From contig DLUH01000005.1 of the NCBI GenBank assembly GCA_002742845.1, positions 445,707-509,706 on the forward strand: 64,000 nucleotides of DNA, written 5' to 3'. The DNA is from Sulfurovum sp. UBA12169 (lineage in GTDB: Bacteria; Campylobacterota; Campylobacteria; Campylobacterales; Sulfurovaceae). Position numbers and translations under genes: made by a program. The notes under the pieces were generated by a model that worked only from the letters and a program-made list of their open reading frames with translations, was not told where the DNA came from and did not search any database. Below are positions 9,723 through 18,934 of the stretch, piece by piece (position 1 is the stretch's first letter; each line of letters opens with the position of its first letter).

Positions 9723-10079
9723 ATGTTAAAAAGTATTCAAAAAAGAAAAAATCAACTGCGCACTCAAAGAAAAGCTAGGGTTAGAGGTAAAATCTTTGGT
9801 ACCGAAGTAAAACCAAGATTGACCATCTTTAAATCCAACAAACATTTTTATGCACAAGCAATCGACGACAATGCAGGTGTAACATTGGCTTATGCTGACG
9901 GTAGAAAGCTTGGACTTAAAGCTAACAAAGACGATGTTAAGAGAGTGGCTGAGGAAATGGCGAAAAACCTTGCTTCTAAAAATATCGACAGTGTTGTATT
10001 TGACAGAAATGGTTACCTTTACCACGGTGTTGTAGCCTCTTTTGCTGATGCACTTAGAGAAGCCGGAATTAAGTTTTAA
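9723..10079 (+). CDS. rplR: 50S ribosomal protein L18
   Basis: 118 aa. Conserved pattern: RVRGKIFGTEVKPRLTIFKSNKH is the 5S rRNA-binding strand region (only parts shown here are RLTIFKSNKH), with VVFDRNGYLYHGVV and ALREAGIKF at the end. It binds 5S rRNA with L5. SD AGGAGTGACGG. Followed closely by rpsE. Confidence 0.97.
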   Translation: MLKSIQKRKNQLRTQRKARVRGKIFGTEVKPRLTIFKSNKHFYAQAIDDNAGVTLAYADGRKLGLKANKDDVKRVAEEMAKNLASKNIDSVVFDRNGYLYHGVVASFADALREAGIKF

Positions 10080-10088
10080 GGAAGCATG

Positions 10089-10529
10089 ATGGAAACTATT
10101 GAAAAAGAATTTGAAGAAGTAATCGTAAATATCGGACGTGTTACCAAGGTTGTTAAGGGCGGTAGAAGATTCAGATTTACTGCTCTTGTTGTCATAGGTG
10201 ACAAAAATGGTACAGTAGGATACGGATTTGGTAAAGCCAAAGAAGTACCTGATGCGATTAAAAAAGCGGTGGATGATGCACACAAGAACCTTGTGAAAGT
10301 CAATATCAAAGGTGCGACTATCGCACATGATATTGAACACAAATTCAATGCTAGCCGAATTGTACTAAGACCAGCAAGTGAAGGTACGGGCATTATTGCC
10401 GGCGGTGCAGCTAGACCGGTACTAGAGCTTGCAGGGATCCAAGATGTCCTTTCAAAATCAATCGGTTCAAACAATCCAAACAACCTAGTAAGGGCGACAA
10501 TCCAAGCACTTACTAGAATCAAAGCGTAA
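10089..10529 (+). CDS. rpsE: 30S ribosomal protein S5
   Basis: 146 aa. dsRNA-binding-like N-domain with [18 protein letters not shown] and the C-domain ending [18 protein letters not shown] prefer ATG 10089 over ATG 10086 because the SD AAGGA (10078-10082) is 6 nt from the former and only 3 from the latter. S5 helps decoding fidelity and mRNA unwinding. There is no rpmD (L30) between this gene and rplO, as usual in Campylobacterota. Confidence 0.97.
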   Translation: METIEKEFEEVIVNIGRVTKVVKGGRRFRFTALVVIGDKNGTVGYGFGKAKEVPDAIKKAVDDAHKNLVKVNIKGATIAHDIEHKFNASRIVLRPASEGTGIIAGGAARPVLELAGIQDVLSKSIGSNNPNNLVRATIQALTRIKA

Positions 10530-10539
10530 GGGGTAAAAT

Positions 10540-10938
10540 ATGGGTTTACATAATTTACAACCAGCTCCAGGCTCAACTAAAAACAAAAAAAGAGTTGGAC
10601 GCGGTCAAGGTTCAGGTACAGGTAAAACAGCCGGGCGTGGTCATAAGGGTCAAAAAGCCAGAACAGGAAACAAAAGAAAAAGAGGTTTTGAGGGTGGTCA
10701 GCAGCCGCTTTACAAAAGATTGCCTAAAATCGGTTTCGTGTCAAGTGTGGAAAAACCATATGTGATCAATGTCGAAAAAATTAAAGCAATTGCTGAACTT
10801 TCTGAGATTACTCTTGAAAGTATCAAATCAGTACACAAGTTACAAAAAACAGTAACGAGAGTTAAATTGATTGGCGCAAGTGCAAAAGATCTTGCATCTA
10901 AAATCAAAGACGAAGCTGTTACTACAAGCGGAAAATAA
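10540..10938 (+). CDS. rplO: 50S ribosomal protein L15
   Basis: 132 aa. The glycine/arginine/lysine-rich N-terminal extension is clear ([19 protein letters not shown], then [18 protein letters not shown]). L15 is a late-assembly 23S rRNA binder. The start follows SD AAGGGGTAAAAT. The stop is 1 bp before secY. Confidence 0.97.
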   Translation: MGLHNLQPAPGSTKNKKRVGRGQGSGTGKTAGRGHKGQKARTGNKRKRGFEGGQQPLYKRLPKIGFVSSVEKPYVINVEKIKAIAELSEITLESIKSVHKLQKTVTRVKLIGASAKDLASKIKDEAVTTSGK

Positions 10939-10939
10939 G

Positions 10940-12202
10940 ATGGGCAATGCTTTAACTCAGAAAATTCTGATTACTTTGGGATTCCTTTTTGCGTATAGAG
11001 TTTTAGCTTATATCCCAACACCGGGTGTTGATTTGAATGTCATCAAAGAGTTCTTTGATGACAATACAAATAATGCTTTGGGATTAGCCAATATGTTTAG
11101 CGGTGGCGCAGTTGAGCGCTTAAGTATTATCTCCTTGGGCATCATGCCTTATATTACTGCTTCTATCGTAATGGAACTTCTCGCAGCTACTTTCCCTACA
11201 CTCGGTCAAATGAAAAAAGAACGTGACGGTATGCAAAAATACATGCAAATTATTCGTTATTTTACTATTTTTATTACAGTGGTGCAGGCGATTGGTGTAT
11301 CAATGGGATTGCAAAGCATGACAGGTCGAGGCGGCGAGAGTGCAGTGATGATTGACCCGATGATGTTTACAGCGTTGGCAACTTTCTCCATGTTGACCGG
11401 TACAATGTTACTGATGTGGATAGGTGAGCAGATCACACAAAAAGGTATTGGAAACGGTATTTCCTTGATCATTTTTGCCGGTATCGTTTCAGGGTTGCCT
11501 TCAGCCATATCCAATACGGTTAAAGCAGTGAATGCTGGAGAGATGAACTTTTTGGTTGTGCTTGGCATCTTGGCAATCATTTTGATTACTGTTTGGGCTA
11601 TCATCTATGTTGAATTGGGTGAGAGAAGAATCCCAATTTCCTATTCAAGAAAAACGATTATGCAAAATCAAAGCAAAAGAGTGATGAATTATATTCCTGT
11701 AAAAGTGAATCTTTCGGGAGTGATACCGCCAATTTTTGCCTCCGCTATATTAATGTTCCCTCTTACAATGCTGCAGGCAAGCACGCATCCTTGGATGACA
11801 GCAATTGCTGACACATTGGCGCCGGGGGGGATAGTATTTAATGTTGCGACATTTTTGCTGGTGATGTTCTTCGCATTTTTTTATGCTTCGATTGCATTTA
11901 ATGCCAAAGACATTGCAGATAGCCTCAAAAGACAAGGCGGATTTATACCGGGTGTTAGACCGGGAGTTCATACTAAAGAGTTTTTGAACGAAGTAGCAAG
12001 CAGACTCACCGGTTCAGGTGCAGTTTATTTGGCAATTGTCTCTACGGTACCTTTTTTACTTATTAGCGGAATGGGTGCAAGCTTTTACTTTGGGGGAGTT
12101 TCTGTGTTGATTATTGTTCAAGTGGCGCTTGACACCATGAGAAAGATTGAAGCACAAAGAACAATGAATCAATATGATACATTGGGCAATGTAGGTCTAT
12201 AA
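10940..12202 (+). CDS. secY: Protein translocase subunit SecY
   Basis: 420 aa, ten predicted membrane segments. SecY forms the Sec channel with SecE and SecG. Recognisable pieces are YIPTPGVD in the first periplasmic loop, NMFSGGA, GIMPYITASI in TM2, ITQKGIGNGISLIIFAGI, and GFIPGVRPG in the cytosolic loop 8-9 that touches the ribosome. ATG 10940 directly follows rplO; an upstream in-frame start inside rplO is not supported by any SD. It overlaps map by one base (TAATG). The adk gene that follows secY in many bacteria is absent. Confidence 0.97.
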   Translation: MGNALTQKILITLGFLFAYRVLAYIPTPGVDLNVIKEFFDDNTNNALGLANMFSGGAVERLSIISLGIMPYITASIVMELLAATFPTLGQMKKERDGMQKYMQIIRYFTIFITVVQAIGVSMGLQSMTGRGGESAVMIDPMMFTALATFSMLTGTMLLMWIGEQITQKGIGNGISLIIFAGIVSGLPSAISNTVKAVNAGEMNFLVVLGILAIILITVWAIIYVELGERRIPISYSRKTIMQNQSKRVMNYIPVKVNLSGVIPPIFASAILMFPLTMLQASTHPWMTAIADTLAPGGIVFNVATFLLVMFFAFFYASIAFNAKDIADSLKRQGGFIPGVRPGVHTKEFLNEVASRLTGSGAVYLAIVSTVPFLLISGMGASFYFGGVSVLIIVQVALDTMRKIEAQRTMNQYDTLGNVGL

Positions 12203-12957
12203 TGGCTATTGCGATTAGGAAATCCGACGAGATCGTCAAGCTTAAAAAAGCTGGCGAGATTGTAGGGAAAACACTTCAGCATCTTCAAAATATTATAAAA
12301 CCAGGAATGACTTTAGAGCAAATAGACAGTATTGGAGAAGCGTTTATTCGCCAGCATGGCGCAGAACCTTCTTTTAAAGGGCTTTATGGCTTCAAGGGCT
12401 CTGTGTGTACTTCCCTCAATCAAGTCTGTATCCATGGTGTGCCGGATGAAACCATTGTTAAAGAAGGTGATATCCTGGGCCTTGATATAGGTACCAAATT
12501 AGACGGCTATTATGGTGACGCAGCGATTACTATGGGAATAGGAAAAATATCCCCAGAAGACCAAGAGCTCATTAACTGCTCTAAAGATGCACTTTATCAC
12601 GCGATCAGTTTGATCAAAGAGGGTATGCGCTTTAAGGAATTGACAAAAATTCTTGAAGACTTCATTGTCTCCCGCGGTTTTGTGCCATTGAGAGAGTATT
12701 GCGGACACGGTATCGGCACAAGTCCTCATGGTGAACCCAATATTCCTAACTACCTTGAAGGCAAACCAAACCAGGGTCCCAAAATAAAAAATGGGATGGT
12801 TTTCTGCATAGAGCCTATGGTATGCAAAAAAAGTGGCAAACCGGTAATACTAGGGGATCATTGGTCGGTGGTGAGTGAGGATGGATTGCGAACGAGTCAT
12901 TATGAGCATCAAGTTGCTATCGTAGATGGCAAAGCGATGATATTGACTCAAGCATAA
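12202..12957 (+). CDS. map: Methionine aminopeptidase, type I
   Basis: 251 aa. Removes the initiator methionine from nascent proteins. The dinuclear metal ligands are in place: Asp of LGLDIGT, Asp of GYYGDAA, His of CGHGIG, Glu of FCIEPM and the late Glu of YEHQVAI; the substrate-contact His is in CIHGVPDE. It lacks the N-terminal zinc-finger extension of type Ic enzymes. Translationally coupled to secY by TAATG. infA follows after 47 bp. Confidence 0.96.
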   Translation: MAIAIRKSDEIVKLKKAGEIVGKTLQHLQNIIKPGMTLEQIDSIGEAFIRQHGAEPSFKGLYGFKGSVCTSLNQVCIHGVPDETIVKEGDILGLDIGTKLDGYYGDAAITMGIGKISPEDQELINCSKDALYHAISLIKEGMRFKELTKILEDFIVSRGFVPLREYCGHGIGTSPHGEPNIPNYLEGKPNQGPKIKNGMVFCIEPMVCKKSGKPVILGDHWSVVSEDGLRTSHYEHQVAIVDGKAMILTQA

Positions 12958-13004
12958 TATGGACAATGACAGTTTTAATAGCATACATTTCATAAAGGAA
13001 TATA

Positions 13005-13223
13005 ATGGCAAAAGATGACGTAATAGAGATAGACGGCAAAGTGGTAGAGGCGCTTCCCAATGCAACTTTTAGGGTAGAGCTTGAGAATGGTCATATTGTA
13101 CTTTGTCATATTGCAGGAAAAATGAGGATGCACTACATTAAAATCCTTCCGGGCGATAAAGTAAAAGTGGAGCTAACGCCATATAGTTTAGACAAGGGTC
13201 GTATTACATTTAGATATAAATAG
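13005..13223 (+). CDS. infA: Translation initiation factor IF-1
   Basis: 72 aa, the exact usual length, an S1/OB fold. Signature: [39 protein letters not shown] and the C-terminal [12 protein letters not shown]-1 blocks the A site during initiation. SD AAAGGAATATA is well placed. It appears to be the last gene of the S10-spc transcript, followed by a terminator-like hairpin. Confidence 0.98.
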   Translation: MAKDDVIEIDGKVVEALPNATFRVELENGHIVLCHIAGKMRMHYIKILPGDKVKVELTPYSLDKGRITFRYK

Positions 13224-13253
13224 TATTTTCTGGCAATATGTCTTTTTTCAAGA

Positions 13254-13290
13254 TGGTACCCAAGGTGAACCCGTGGGTATATTTTCAGTC
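13254..13290 (+). terminator. Hairpin after infA, possible terminator of the S10-spc unit
   Basis: TACCCA and TGGGTA form a 6-bp stem around an 11-nt loop about 35 bp after infA, followed by TATTTT. The stem is short and the U-run weak, so the terminator is only tentative; read-through into the alpha operon is possible. Confidence 0.45.
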
Positions 13291-13323
13291 CAAACTAAAT
13301 TTCATAAGCATTAATTAATAATT

Positions 13324-13463
13324 ATTTAGATAAAATCACTGTCCCTTAAACTCTAGGGATTTAAAACTGCGTGAAGAATCTTTGATTAAGTAGCACCGAT
13401 TACTCAAGGATTGGATTATGATACTCGATAGTCCACGCAAACAAAGAGTGCCTTGTGCACTCT
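13324..13463 (+). promoter_or_regulatory. Alpha operon promoter and structured leader before rpmJ
   Basis: A TAGATAAAAT element (13327-13336) gives a likely -10. The 155-nt leader to rpmJ can fold into several helices: TCCCT (13342-13346)/AGGGA (13355-13359); an outer helix TGCGTG (13368-13373)/CACGCA (13434-13439) enclosing AATCTTTGA (13377-13385)/TCAAGGATT (13404-13412, 9 bp with one G-U); and AGAGTGC (13445-13451)/GCACTCT (13457-13463). No U-run follows, so this is a leader structure, not a terminator. In E. coli S4 binds the alpha leader; this could be an analogous site, which is inference. Confidence 0.6.
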
Positions 13464-13491
13464 AGGTGCAAAAATATCGTAGGAGTAACCA

Positions 13492-13605
13492 ATGAAGGTT
13501 AGACCATCAGTGAAAAAAATGTGCGATGACTGTAAAGTTATTAAGCGCAAAGGTATCGTACGCGTGATTTGTAAAAATCCAAAACATAAACAAAGACAAG
13601 GATAA
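13492..13605 (+). CDS. rpmJ: 50S ribosomal protein L36
   Basis: 37 aa, the normal length. The zinc ribbon is complete: two Cys in CDDC, one in VICKNP and His in KHKQRQG. It follows SD TAGGAGTAACCA and precedes rpsM by 2 bp. It is the first gene of the alpha unit. Confidence 0.97.
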   Translation: MKVRPSVKKMCDDCKVIKRKGIVRVICKNPKHKQRQG

Positions 13606-13607
13606 GT

Positions 13608-13970
13608 ATGGCACGTATAGCAGGTGTTGATTTACCTAAAAAGAAAAGAATGGAGTATGCCCTTACTTATATTTTTGGTATAGGGCTTACAACGTCAAGA
13701 CAAATTCTTGACAGAACTGGCATAGACTACAGCAAAAGAGTTTATGAACTTACAGATGCTGAAGCAGCAATAATTCGTAACGACATTCAAGAAAATGCCA
13801 TGGTGGAAGGTGATCTTCGCAAGAAAGTAGCACTTGACATCAAGGCACTTATGGATTTAGGAAACTATAGAGGTCTTAGACACAGAAGAGGACTTCCTGT
13901 TCGTGGACAAAGCACTAAGACTAACGCGCGTACTAGAAAAGGTAAGCGTAAAACTGTTGGCGCGGCATAA
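13608..13970 (+). CDS. rpsM: 30S ribosomal protein S13
   Basis: 120 aa. Starts [22 protein letters not shown]'s conserved opening (ARIAGVDLP), has a helix-two-turn-helix segment [14 protein letters not shown] and the basic tail [14 protein letters not shown]...[14 protein letters not shown]13 contacts tRNA in the P site and forms bridges B1a and B1b. Good SD (AAGGATAAGT). Confidence 0.98.
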   Translation: MARIAGVDLPKKKRMEYALTYIFGIGLTTSRQILDRTGIDYSKRVYELTDAEAAIIRNDIQENAMVEGDLRKKVALDIKALMDLGNYRGLRHRRGLPVRGQSTKTNARTRKGKRKTVGAA

Positions 13971-13981
13971 GGAGTAAATGA

Positions 13982-14356
13982 ATGGCTAAGAAAAAAGCAA
14001 AAAAAAGTATTGCTAAAGGTATAGTGTACGTAGCTGCAACATTTAACAATACCGTAATTACAGTAACTGACGAAATGGGAAATGTTATTTCTTGGAGCAG
14101 TGCAGGCGCATTAGGCTTTAAGGGAAGTAAAAAATCCACACCTTTTGCAGCAGCAGAAGCTGTAGCAGACGCAATGGAAAAAGCAAAAGAAAACGGCATC
14201 AAAGAAGTGGGCATTAAGGTACAGGGCCCAGGTTCTGGTAGAGATACAGCAGTTAAATCTATTGGTGCAACAGAAGGTGTCCGTGTAACATTCCTCAAAG
14301 ATATTACACCGCTTCCTCACAACGGATGCAGACCTCCTAAAAAGAGAAGAGTGTAA
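13982..14356 (+). CDS. rpsK: 30S ribosomal protein S11
   Basis: 124 aa. Identified by [38 protein letters not shown] (shown in parts) and the C-terminal [16 protein letters not shown]11 forms the platform near the E site. The gene ends 87 bp before rpsD, the largest gap in the alpha unit, and that gap contains an attenuator-like hairpin. Confidence 0.98.
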   Translation: MAKKKAKKSIAKGIVYVAATFNNTVITVTDEMGNVISWSSAGALGFKGSKKSTPFAAAEAVADAMEKAKENGIKEVGIKVQGPGSGRDTAVKSIGATEGVRVTFLKDITPLPHNGCRPPKKRRV

Positions 14357-14391
14357 TTTAATTAATAAATTAAAAATAGTAGTTTAGGTAT

Positions 14392-14419
14392 GCATTGCAG
14401 CGCAATGCTTATATTTTTT
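14392..14419 (+). terminator. Terminator-like hairpin between rpsK and rpsD
   Basis: GCATTGC (14392-14398) and GCAATGC (14402-14408) pair over a 3-nt loop and are followed by TTATATTTTTT. This is the form of an intrinsic terminator, but it sits in the middle of the ribosomal alpha operon, so it probably acts as a partial attenuator that lowers expression of rpsD-rpoA-rplQ. Confidence 0.6.
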
Positions 14420-14443
14420 ACGAAAAATAAAAAGGTAATATAG

Positions 14444-15070
14444 ATGGCAAGATATAGAGGTCCTGTTGAAAAACTAGAAAGAAGACTTGGTGTTGATCTT
14501 GGATTGAAAGGTGAGAGAAAACTTGCCGGCAAAAGTGCATTGGAGAAAAGACCATATGCACCAGGACAACATGGACAAAGAAGAACAAAAATTAGCGGAT
14601 ACGGTCTCCAGCTTAGAGAGAAACAGAAAGCTAAATTTATGTACGGCGTAAGTGAAAAACAATTTAGAACATTGTTTAAGGAAGCACATGCAAAAGAAGG
14701 AAATACGGGAAATATTTTGATCCAGCTTCTTGAGCAAAGACTTGATAATGTTGTGTATAGAATGGGATTTGCTACGACAAGAGCATCCGCAAGACAATTT
14801 GTTAATCATGGACATATTGTGGTGGACGGAAAAAGAGTAAATATTCCTTCATACAGAGTAAAAGCAGGTCAAAAAATTGAAATTAGAGAGAAAAGCAAAA
14901 GCAATTCTCAAATTCTTAGAGCAATCGAGTTGACTAACCAAACCGGTATGGTTGAGTGGGTTGATGTGGATAAAGAAAAACTTTTCGGACTTTTTACAAG
15001 AATTCCTGAAAGAGAAGAGATTTCAATCCCAGTTGAAGAGCGTCTAATCGTCGAGCTTTATTCTAAATAA
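14444..15070 (+). CDS. rpsD: 30S ribosomal protein S4
   Basis: 208 aa, full length. Opens [16 protein letters not shown]-like, has [17 protein letters not shown], and the S4 RNA-binding domain [20 protein letters not shown] then [18 protein letters not shown]4 nucleates 30S assembly and is the alpha-operon repressor in E. coli. Its own SD AAAAGGTAATATAG lies after the hairpin at 14392-14419. Confidence 0.98.
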   Translation: MARYRGPVEKLERRLGVDLGLKGERKLAGKSALEKRPYAPGQHGQRRTKISGYGLQLREKQKAKFMYGVSEKQFRTLFKEAHAKEGNTGNILIQLLEQRLDNVVYRMGFATTRASARQFVNHGHIVVDGKRVNIPSYRVKAGQKIEIREKSKSNSQILRAIELTNQTGMVEWVDVDKEKLFGLFTRIPEREEISIPVEERLIVELYSK

Positions 15071-15089
15071 TCTTAGTAAAGGCTAGTTA

Positions 15090-16091
15090 ATGAGAAAAAT
15101 TAAAGTTGCACCATATATGCCAACAGAGGTGGAAGTAAAAGAAATTGATGCCAATAGAGCTGAAATTATTGCTTATCCCTTTGAGAGTGGATATGCAGTT
15201 ACACTTGCGCATCCGCTAAGAAGACTTATCTTGGGAAGTTCTATCGGTTATGCACCTATTTCTGTAAAGATTGAAGGTGCTGCTCATGAGTTTGATAATA
15301 TCAGAGGTATGCATGAAGATGTTGCTGTTTTTATTATCAACCTTAAAAATATTCGTTTTAAAATCAAAGACGAAAGCGATAAGGTAGAACTTAAGTACAG
15401 TTTTAGTGGACATAAAGAAGTGACTGCGCTGGATCTTAACAATGATCAGATTGAAGTGGTGAACGGAGATCTTCCTCTTGCAACACTCAACGAGGATGCA
15501 GAACTTAACTTTACGGTGGTTATCGCAAAAGGGATCGGCTATGTGCCCAGTGAAGATCTTAGGGATGATGTAGACAGAGACAGCATTGCTTTGGATGCAT
15601 TTTTTACCCCGGTAAGAAAAGCAAACTATAAGATCGAACCGGTACTGGTAGAGGATAACCCTAATTATGAAAAAATTACGTTTGACATTGTAACAGATGG
15701 CCAGATCGGACCGGTAGAGGCATTTACCAATGCATTAGAGGTTATGAATAAGCAGCTTTCCGTATTTGGCGGTGTGCTCAATGTTGATATCGGCAATACT
15801 CCGGTGAAGAGAAACAACGATGACAGTGAACTTAAACTTTTCCTGCAGCCAGTGGATAGTCTTGGATTGAGTGCCAGATCATTTAACTCACTTGACAGAG
15901 CAGGATTAAAGTTTCTTGGCGAATTGGTATTGATGAGTGAAACAGAGATTAAAAATATCAAAAATCTTGGTAAAAAATCTCTAGATGAGATTAATGAGTG
16001 TCTTATCGAGCATGGATTTGGTTCAGAGTTTGAACTCCCGGACAATACAAGAGCAACTCTTGTAAAGAAATTAGAGCAACTAAAAGCATAG
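15090..16091 (+). CDS. rpoA: DNA-directed RNA polymerase subunit alpha
   Basis: 333 aa. N-terminal dimerisation domain (FESGYAVTLAHPLRRLILGSS region, with TLAHPLRRLIL) and C-terminal domain with LGLSARSFNSLDRAGL and LKNLGKKS-like helix-hairpin-helix (NIKNLGKKSLDEI) that contacts UP elements and activators such as PhoB. Normal size for the family. It lies 19 bp after rpsD and 24 bp before rplQ. Confidence 0.98.
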   Translation: MRKIKVAPYMPTEVEVKEIDANRAEIIAYPFESGYAVTLAHPLRRLILGSSIGYAPISVKIEGAAHEFDNIRGMHEDVAVFIINLKNIRFKIKDESDKVELKYSFSGHKEVTALDLNNDQIEVVNGDLPLATLNEDAELNFTVVIAKGIGYVPSEDLRDDVDRDSIALDAFFTPVRKANYKIEPVLVEDNPNYEKITFDIVTDGQIGPVEAFTNALEVMNKQLSVFGGVLNVDIGNTPVKRNNDDSELKLFLQPVDSLGLSARSFNSLDRAGLKFLGELVLMSETEIKNIKNLGKKSLDEINECLIEHGFGSEFELPDNTRATLVKKLEQLKA

Positions 16092-16115
16092 TTGTACAGA
16101 CAATAAAGGATTAAT

Positions 16116-16466
16116 ATGAGACATAAGCATGGTTACCGCAAATTGGGCAGAACGTCTTCTCATAGAGCGGCACTTCTAAAAAATCTTTCTATCGCTTTAA
16201 CAAAAGAAGGCAGAATAGAAACCACATTGCCAAAAGCAAAAGAACTTAGGGGTTACTACGAAAAGCTGATTACCAAAGCTTCCGTAGGTGATTTTAATGC
16301 CCATAGAGCTATTTTTGCGATGTTGCAAGATAAGGAGTGTACCAACAAACTTGTAAATGAAATTGCACCTACTTACAAAGAAAGAAACGGTGGATATACA
16401 AGAATTATCAAAACACGCATAAGAAAAGGTGATGCAGCACCTATGGCAATTATAGAACTCGTATAG
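16116..16466 (+). CDS. rplQ: 50S ribosomal protein L17
   Basis: 116 aa. [20 protein letters not shown] is the near-invariant opening ([17 protein letters not shown]), followed by [17 protein letters not shown] and the terminal [18 protein letters not shown]17 lies at the tunnel exit. SD AAAGGATTAAT. Last gene of the alpha unit. Confidence 0.97.
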   Translation: MRHKHGYRKLGRTSSHRAALLKNLSIALTKEGRIETTLPKAKELRGYYEKLITKASVGDFNAHRAIFAMLQDKECTNKLVNEIAPTYKERNGGYTRIIKTRIRKGDAAPMAIIELV

Positions 16467-16489
16467 TCGCCATTCTGCAAAACAGCAAC

Positions 16490-16528
16490 TCAGGGCTTTG
16501 CCTTGAATTGTACCTCGCCCTGAATTTT
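16490..16528 (+). terminator. Terminator of the alpha operon
   Basis: TCAGGGC (16490-16496) pairs with GCCCTGA (16517-16523), followed by ATTTTC. The loop of 20 nt can fold further. It lies 24 bp after rplQ, where the operon should end. Confidence 0.65.
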
Positions 16529-16622
16529 CAAAAAAATCTCTATGTTGTCAGTATTGACAAACTCAATCTTTTAGTGTATAAAACACAATAAAATTATATG
16601 GAAACATTTACGATGCTTCTGT

Positions 16623-16628
16623 TATAAT
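16623..16628 (+). promoter_or_regulatory. -10 element of the nifU-C/murE unit
   Basis: TATAAT 45 bp before the TTG start of the NifU-C gene; no good -35 hexamer, which is common for sigma70 promoters of this phylum. Confidence 0.6.
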
Positions 16629-16672
16629 TAAATGGTATTTATTTGCACCAATAATAAAACAAAGGAGAGACT

Positions 16673-16951
16673 TTGATCCCTTTTACAGATGAAGAATTAC
16701 AACCTGCGGTACAAGGAGTGGTAGAGAAGGTTAGGCCTTCTATCAAGCTTGACGGAGGCGATATTAAGCTAATAGCTATTAAAGAGGGTGTTGTATTTGT
16801 GCAACTACAGGGTGCATGTGTGGGATGCGCAAGCAGCAATACAACATTGAAATTTGGGGTAGAGAGACAAATGCAGACGCTGATTCATCCCGAACTTAAG
16901 GTGGTTAATGTGCCGGCCGGATTTGAAGATAAACTGGATCAATTGAATTAA
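16673..16951 (+). CDS. NifU C-terminal domain protein (Fe-S scaffold, Nfu type)
   Basis: 92 aa, consisting of the NifU-C/Nfu domain alone. The CVGC pair (Cys49, Cys52) is the site that holds a transferable 4Fe-4S cluster between two subunits; VRPSIKLDGGDI is the conserved strand before it. The start is TTG, set by AAAGGAGAGACT just upstream. It begins a unit with the TPR-like gene (1-bp gap) and murE (1-bp overlap), an order I recall from Campylobacter (Cj1639-Cj1642). Confidence 0.9.
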   Translation: MIPFTDEELQPAVQGVVEKVRPSIKLDGGDIKLIAIKEGVVFVQLQGACVGCASSNTTLKFGVERQMQTLIHPELKVVNVPAGFEDKLDQLN

Positions 16952-16952
16952 A

Positions 16953-17531
16953 ATGAGCAAAACAAGTAAACAAATCTTATTGCAAAGAGCAGAAAATGAA
17001 TTTCTAAGAGGTGAATATGCCAATGCTTTGAGAAATTATGGGCTTATACTTAAAGATTATCCAACACTTGATGAGGCAAAAGTAGGGGTATACCTGAGTG
17101 ACCTGGGCATTGAAAGAGAAGAAGAGGCGCAAGCATTATTTGATTATTATCAAATTATTAAATACCAAAAAGATAATGCCGCCCAAATTATTGACAGCAT
17201 TATCACTTCACTGGAAGATACCAAGCTAAAAGTGCAAGATCTTTTAGCCGATTCCCTGGAAGAAGAGGTTGAGTATGGGGAGGGAATACGCTACGGTGAT
17301 TTTCTTGAACTCGTCGAGCAAAGAGGCAGCTTTAAAAAAACATTTGAAGATATTATGTTTTCTACCAAAGTGGTAATTACAAATAAAGATGAATTTATTG
17401 ATTTTGTTACGAGACTCTCCGGAGAGGGATTTGATGAAATGGCACTTAACTATCTCGATGCAAGCGCAAATCTTTTTGGGAATGATCAGGATATTTTAGC
17501 TCTTTATCATATCGTCAAGGGAGTGAAATAG
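16953..17531 (+). CDS. TPR-like cytoplasmic protein of the murE cluster, function unknown
   Basis: 192 aa without signal peptide. The first 70 residues look like one to two TPR hairpins (RAENEFLRGEYANALRNYGL, in parts), the rest is acidic and helical. The gene has no assigned role that I know; its fixed place between nifU-C and murE in Campylobacterota is the only clue. It ends in the same base at which murE starts, so the two are coupled. Confidence 0.75.
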   Translation: MSKTSKQILLQRAENEFLRGEYANALRNYGLILKDYPTLDEAKVGVYLSDLGIEREEEAQALFDYYQIIKYQKDNAAQIIDSIITSLEDTKLKVQDLLADSLEEEVEYGEGIRYGDFLELVEQRGSFKKTFEDIMFSTKVVITNKDEFIDFVTRLSGEGFDEMALNYLDASANLFGNDQDILALYHIVKGVK

Positions 17532-18826
17532 TGAAAATACCTTTTGAAAAAGAAACATATCGCTTTTTAACCGACGATACCCACGAACTAGATGGTCATA
17601 CGCTTTTTTTAAAAACATCACAAAACAATCAATACTATGAGGCTCTAGAAGAAAAACCTTCTATTGTTACGCCCGAAGAGCTTATTGCTTTTTGGAAAAT
17701 AGACAAATTAAAGGTCGTGGGGGTAACGGGCACAAACGGCAAAACAACAGTAACTGCTGCTATATATTCTTTTTTGATCGATCTTGGAGAAAGACCTGCT
17801 TTACAGGGAACACGTGGGCTTTTTGCGCAAGAAAAGCGTATTGAAGAGAAGAGCATGACCACCCCGTCTGTTCTGGAAACACTTAACAATATGAAGAAGA
17901 CCATGGATTTAGGCTGCAACTATTTTATTATGGAAGTCAGTTCACATGCGATAGATCAAAAGCGTATCGAGGGAATAAAATTTGCACTCAAAGTGCATAC
18001 AAACGTGACAAGCGATCATCTTGATTATCATGGTACTGTAGAAGAATACAGAAGGGTTAAAAGTCTCTTTTTTGCCGATGAATCCCCAAAACTTCTCAAT
18101 AAAGATGATATTAAAAATATCGCCTACAATCCCATTGGAGCACAAAGCTATGGCGTTGATCAGCCTGCTACGTTTAAAGTGCAAGCCTTCTCGCTGCTTG
18201 ATGGTATTACGGCGGGAATCAAGCATTTAAAAGAAGAGGCGACCTTTCATTCTCCCATGGTTGGGCTTTTTAATCTTTTTAATCTAATGGCGGCGGTCGG
18301 TTCTGTAGCCATGCTTACCGGAAAAAAAGTAGAAGAAATCTGCGAAGTAGTAGAAAATTTTGCCGGAGTGGCAGGTCGCATGGAGGTGGTAAGCCGCGAC
18401 CCGCTTATCATTGTCGATTTTGCACATACTGATGATGGAATGTACCAAGTGCTTGATTCTATCAAAGATAGGGATATCTCTGTTGTGTTTGGAGCGGGAG
18501 GAAATCGTGATAAGAGCAAACGCCCCCGTATGGGTGCGGTGGCGGGTAAGTTTGCCAAGAAAATTTATGTTACAAGTGATAATCCACGCGATGAAGTGCC
18601 TGAGATGATACTCGAAGATATTTTGGCAGGCCTTGAAGGCAAAAATCATGTTGTAGCCACGCCGGACAGAAAGCTGGCGATTAAAATGGCACTTGATGAA
18701 CTTAAAAAAGGAGATGCGCTTTTAATCCTGGGTAAAGGGGATGAAGATTATCAAGAAATTAAAGGGGTTAAATATCATTTTGATGACAGGGAAGTTGTAA
18801 GAGCACTTTTGGCGCACGGCGCATAA
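17531..18826 (+). CDS. murE: UDP-MurNAc-L-alanyl-D-glutamate:meso-diaminopimelate ligase
   Basis: 431 aa, the short form seen in Campylobacterota. Adds meso-diaminopimelate to the peptidoglycan stem. ATP-binding loop VGVTGTNGKTTV near residue 59; MurE/MurC family Asp-His region VHTNVTSDHLDYHG; and the DNPR motif (TSDNPRDE), which marks meso-DAP rather than lysine specificity. The start codon is GTG, with SD GGGAG inside the preceding gene. Carbamylated lysine region lies near DVEEYRRVKSLFF-like residues (EEYRRVKSLFF). Confidence 0.95.
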   Translation: MKIPFEKETYRFLTDDTHELDGHTLFLKTSQNNQYYEALEEKPSIVTPEELIAFWKIDKLKVVGVTGTNGKTTVTAAIYSFLIDLGERPALQGTRGLFAQEKRIEEKSMTTPSVLETLNNMKKTMDLGCNYFIMEVSSHAIDQKRIEGIKFALKVHTNVTSDHLDYHGTVEEYRRVKSLFFADESPKLLNKDDIKNIAYNPIGAQSYGVDQPATFKVQAFSLLDGITAGIKHLKEEATFHSPMVGLFNLFNLMAAVGSVAMLTGKKVEEICEVVENFAGVAGRMEVVSRDPLIIVDFAHTDDGMYQVLDSIKDRDISVVFGAGGNRDKSKRPRMGAVAGKFAKKIYVTSDNPRDEVPEMILEDILAGLEGKNHVVATPDRKLAIKMALDELKKGDALLILGKGDEDYQEIKGVKYHFDDREVVRALLAHGA

Positions 18827-18934
18827 AGCCGAACTCTTATCAGGCGGTGAAATTTTACCTGTAGATAAATTGGTTAATCTGCAATTAAGCAATTAGGAGT
18901 AGAATACTCTTAATTAAAATTTAAAGGATTTGTG

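Noticed and set aside
10540-10942. Missing rpmD (L30) and adk as a sign of gene loss
   Set aside because: Their absence from the spc region is normal for Campylobacterota.
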